This document shows, one piece after another, positions 62,999-64,000 of a stretch of DNA of 64,000 bases. This DNA is from Saprospiraceae bacterium (GTDB lineage Bacteria > Bacteroidota > Bacteroidia > Chitinophagales > Saprospiraceae). A program made the translations under genes and the position numbers. The notes beneath the pieces were generated by a model. The model worked only from the letters and a program-made list of their open reading frames with translations, was not told the DNA's origin and searched no databases. The DNA is taken from NCBI GenBank assembly GCA_016717105.1, contig JADKGF010000001.1:1-64000 (forward strand), in the 5' to 3' direction. Numbering within the stretch: position 1 is the stretch's first letter; the number at the start of each line of letters is the position of its first letter.

Positions 62999-63131
62999 CA
63001 GTCTGACCTTCAAAGCAGAAATAGCAAAAAGATGTAAAACAAGGCTGCGTTGTGATATACAACGATGATAAATGCCAAAAAGCGTCTTTTAATTTTCAGA
63101 TTTTGAATATCATTAACAAAAACAAAATAAA

Positions 63132-64000
63132 ATGGATTCAGTGAGAGTAAGATTTGCACCAAGCCCAACAGGCGCATTGCATATTGGTGGTGTTAGGACA
63201 GCATTGTATAATTATCTTTTTGCAAAAAAAAATAACGGTACCTTCATACTTAGAATAGAAGATACAGATCAAGCAAGATACGTCCCAGGTGCTGAAACCT
63301 ATATTATCGAATCGCTCAGATGGTTTGGAATCTTACCGACTGAAGGACCAGAGTTTGGAGGTGAATACGGACCATACCGACAGTCTGAAAGAAAAGATTT
63401 ATACAAAAAATATGTGGACAGACTACTCGAAGATGGCAATGCGTATTATGCATTCGATACAGCCGAAGAACTCGATGTACTGCGCAAAAATGACCCAGAA
63501 TTTAAGTATGATGGCAAATCCAGAATGTCCCTGAAAAATAGTCTTACCTTAAGCAATGATGAAACACAAAAATTGCTCGAAAAAGGAGATCATGTTGCAG
63601 TAAGACTGAAAATTCCAGTAAATGAATCTATCTCTTTTGATGATCAGATCAGAGGTCATGTGACTTTTGACAGCAATGAACTAGATGATAAGGTCATACT
63701 GAAAGGTGACGGTATGCCTACATATCACCTAGCCAATATTGTCGATGACCATCTCATGAAGATCACACACGTCATCAGAGGAGAAGAATGGCTCAGTAGT
63801 ACGCCGCATCACGTACTTATGTATAGATTTTTAGGTTGGGAAGCACCGATATTTGCCCATCTTCCATTGATCCTCAAGCCAACTGGACAGGGCAAACTCA
63901 GCAAGCGCGATGGCGCTAAATTTGGTTTTCCAGTTTTCCCATTATCTTGGGATAGCGATCATGAAGAAGATAATTTTACTGGGTTTCGTGAAGATGGGTA
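63132..64000 (+). CDS. gltX: Glutamyl-tRNA synthetase, truncated by the window end
   Basis: 289 codons visible; the frame is open to the right edge, so the C-terminal part is outside. Start ATG 63132 gives MDSVRVRFAPSPTGALHIGG, with the class I HIGH motif as HIGG. Further landmarks: FILRIEDTDQARYVPG, the FGGEYGPYRQSERKDLY region, the GDGMPTYHLANIVDD strand, THVIRGEEWLSSTPHH, and the class I KMSKS-equivalent GKLSKRDGAKFGF (near 257-269). It charges tRNA-Glu (and possibly tRNA-Gln if no GlnRS). No frameshift found in the visible part. Confidence 0.96.
   Translation, partial: MDSVRVRFAPSPTGALHIGGVRTALYNYLFAKKNNGTFILRIEDTDQARYVPGAETYIIESLRWFGILPTEGPEFGGEYGPYRQSERKDLYKKYVDRLLEDGNAYYAFDTAEELDVLRKNDPEFKYDGKSRMSLKNSLTLSNDETQKLLEKGDHVAVRLKIPVNESISFDDQIRGHVTFDSNELDDKVILKGDGMPTYHLANIVDDHLMKITHVIRGEEWLSSTPHHVLMYRFLGWEAPIFAHLPLILKPTGQGKLSKRDGAKFGFPVFPLSWDSDHEEDNFTGFREDG

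Noticed and set aside
63000..63131. T-box or riboswitch in the gltX leader
   Set aside because: The leader is long, but I see no stem I / antiterminator motif, no terminator hairpin and no T run before the start codon.
63289..63534. 81-codon plus-strand ORF near the right edge
   Set aside because: It is a shifted frame within gltX, whose true frame starts at 63132 and stays open to the window end.
1..64000. tRNA, rRNA, CRISPR arrays, IS elements, prophage
   Set aside because: No cloverleaf-like T-loop signature in the gaps, no regularly spaced direct repeats, no transposase, integrase or phage structural genes.

Overview
The window reads as a core-genome stretch of an AT-rich member of the Bacteroidota, probably from the Saprospiria/Chitinophagia side. 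This rests on type IX secretion (Por) C-terminal sorting domains, Bacteroidota-restricted families (DUF4270, DUF4290, DUF3078, DUF3109, the short glycogen-synthase-like protein beside glmS), start regions with little Shine-Dalgarno signal, and many promoters of the TTG - about 19 nt - TAnnTTTG type used by the Bacteroidota primary sigma factor. The genus assignment is inference. No tRNA, rRNA, CRISPR array, prophage or insertion sequence was recognised.

Layout. 1-5.3 kb: end of a metallophosphoesterase, an M1 aminopeptidase, DNA ligase ligA. 5.3-11.6 kb: an RND efflux operon read leftwards (tetR, outer-membrane channel, adaptor, pump) with a candidate TetR operator. 11.6-19 kb: cinA, a membrane GT-C/TPR protein resembling eukaryotic TMTC, and an envelope operon (SPOR protein, rodA, tgt, LptF/G-type permease). 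19-23.6 kb: dnaX, a Crp/Fnr regulator, a DUF3109 protein and a broken AAA ATPase. 23.8-28.7 kb: a large T9SS cargo protein and mnmE. 28.7-32.4 kb: fatty-acid beta-oxidation genes (fused hydroxyacyl-CoA dehydrogenase/enoyl-CoA hydratase and thiolase); the acyl-CoA dehydrogenase lies at 57.2-59 kb. 32.5-39.3 kb: a lipoprotein, a GT9 glycosyltransferase, pth, two secreted proteins of unknown function, an ABC exporter coupled to a Crp/Fnr regulator. 39.3-44.1 kb: the glycogen-synthase-like / DUF4270 / glmS / DUF4290 operon. 44.3-50 kb: a DUF819 permease, then an ECF sigma / small protein / MscS-like channel / DUF3078 cluster divergent from an HtrA protease. 50-64 kb: GNAT, START and SdrD_B/T9SS proteins, purL, acyl-CoA dehydrogenase, CotH/T9SS protein, a DASS permease, a polysaccharide deacetylase and the start of gltX.

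Two things stand out. First, a 25-bp perfect palindrome upstream of the beta-oxidation pair recurs, identical at 20 of 23 positions, over the promoter of the acyl-CoA dehydrogenase about 30 kb away; this looks like the operator of a fatty-acid regulon whose regulator is not in the window. Second, seven genes, including purL and mnmE, are each interrupted by small indels in short homopolymers or dinucleotide repeats, in both directions. Correcting one indel per site (two in the ATPase) restores full-length proteins in every case. Consensus errors are the simplest reading, with programmed slippage or real decay as alternatives. I found no convincing new multi-gene defence or secretion system.
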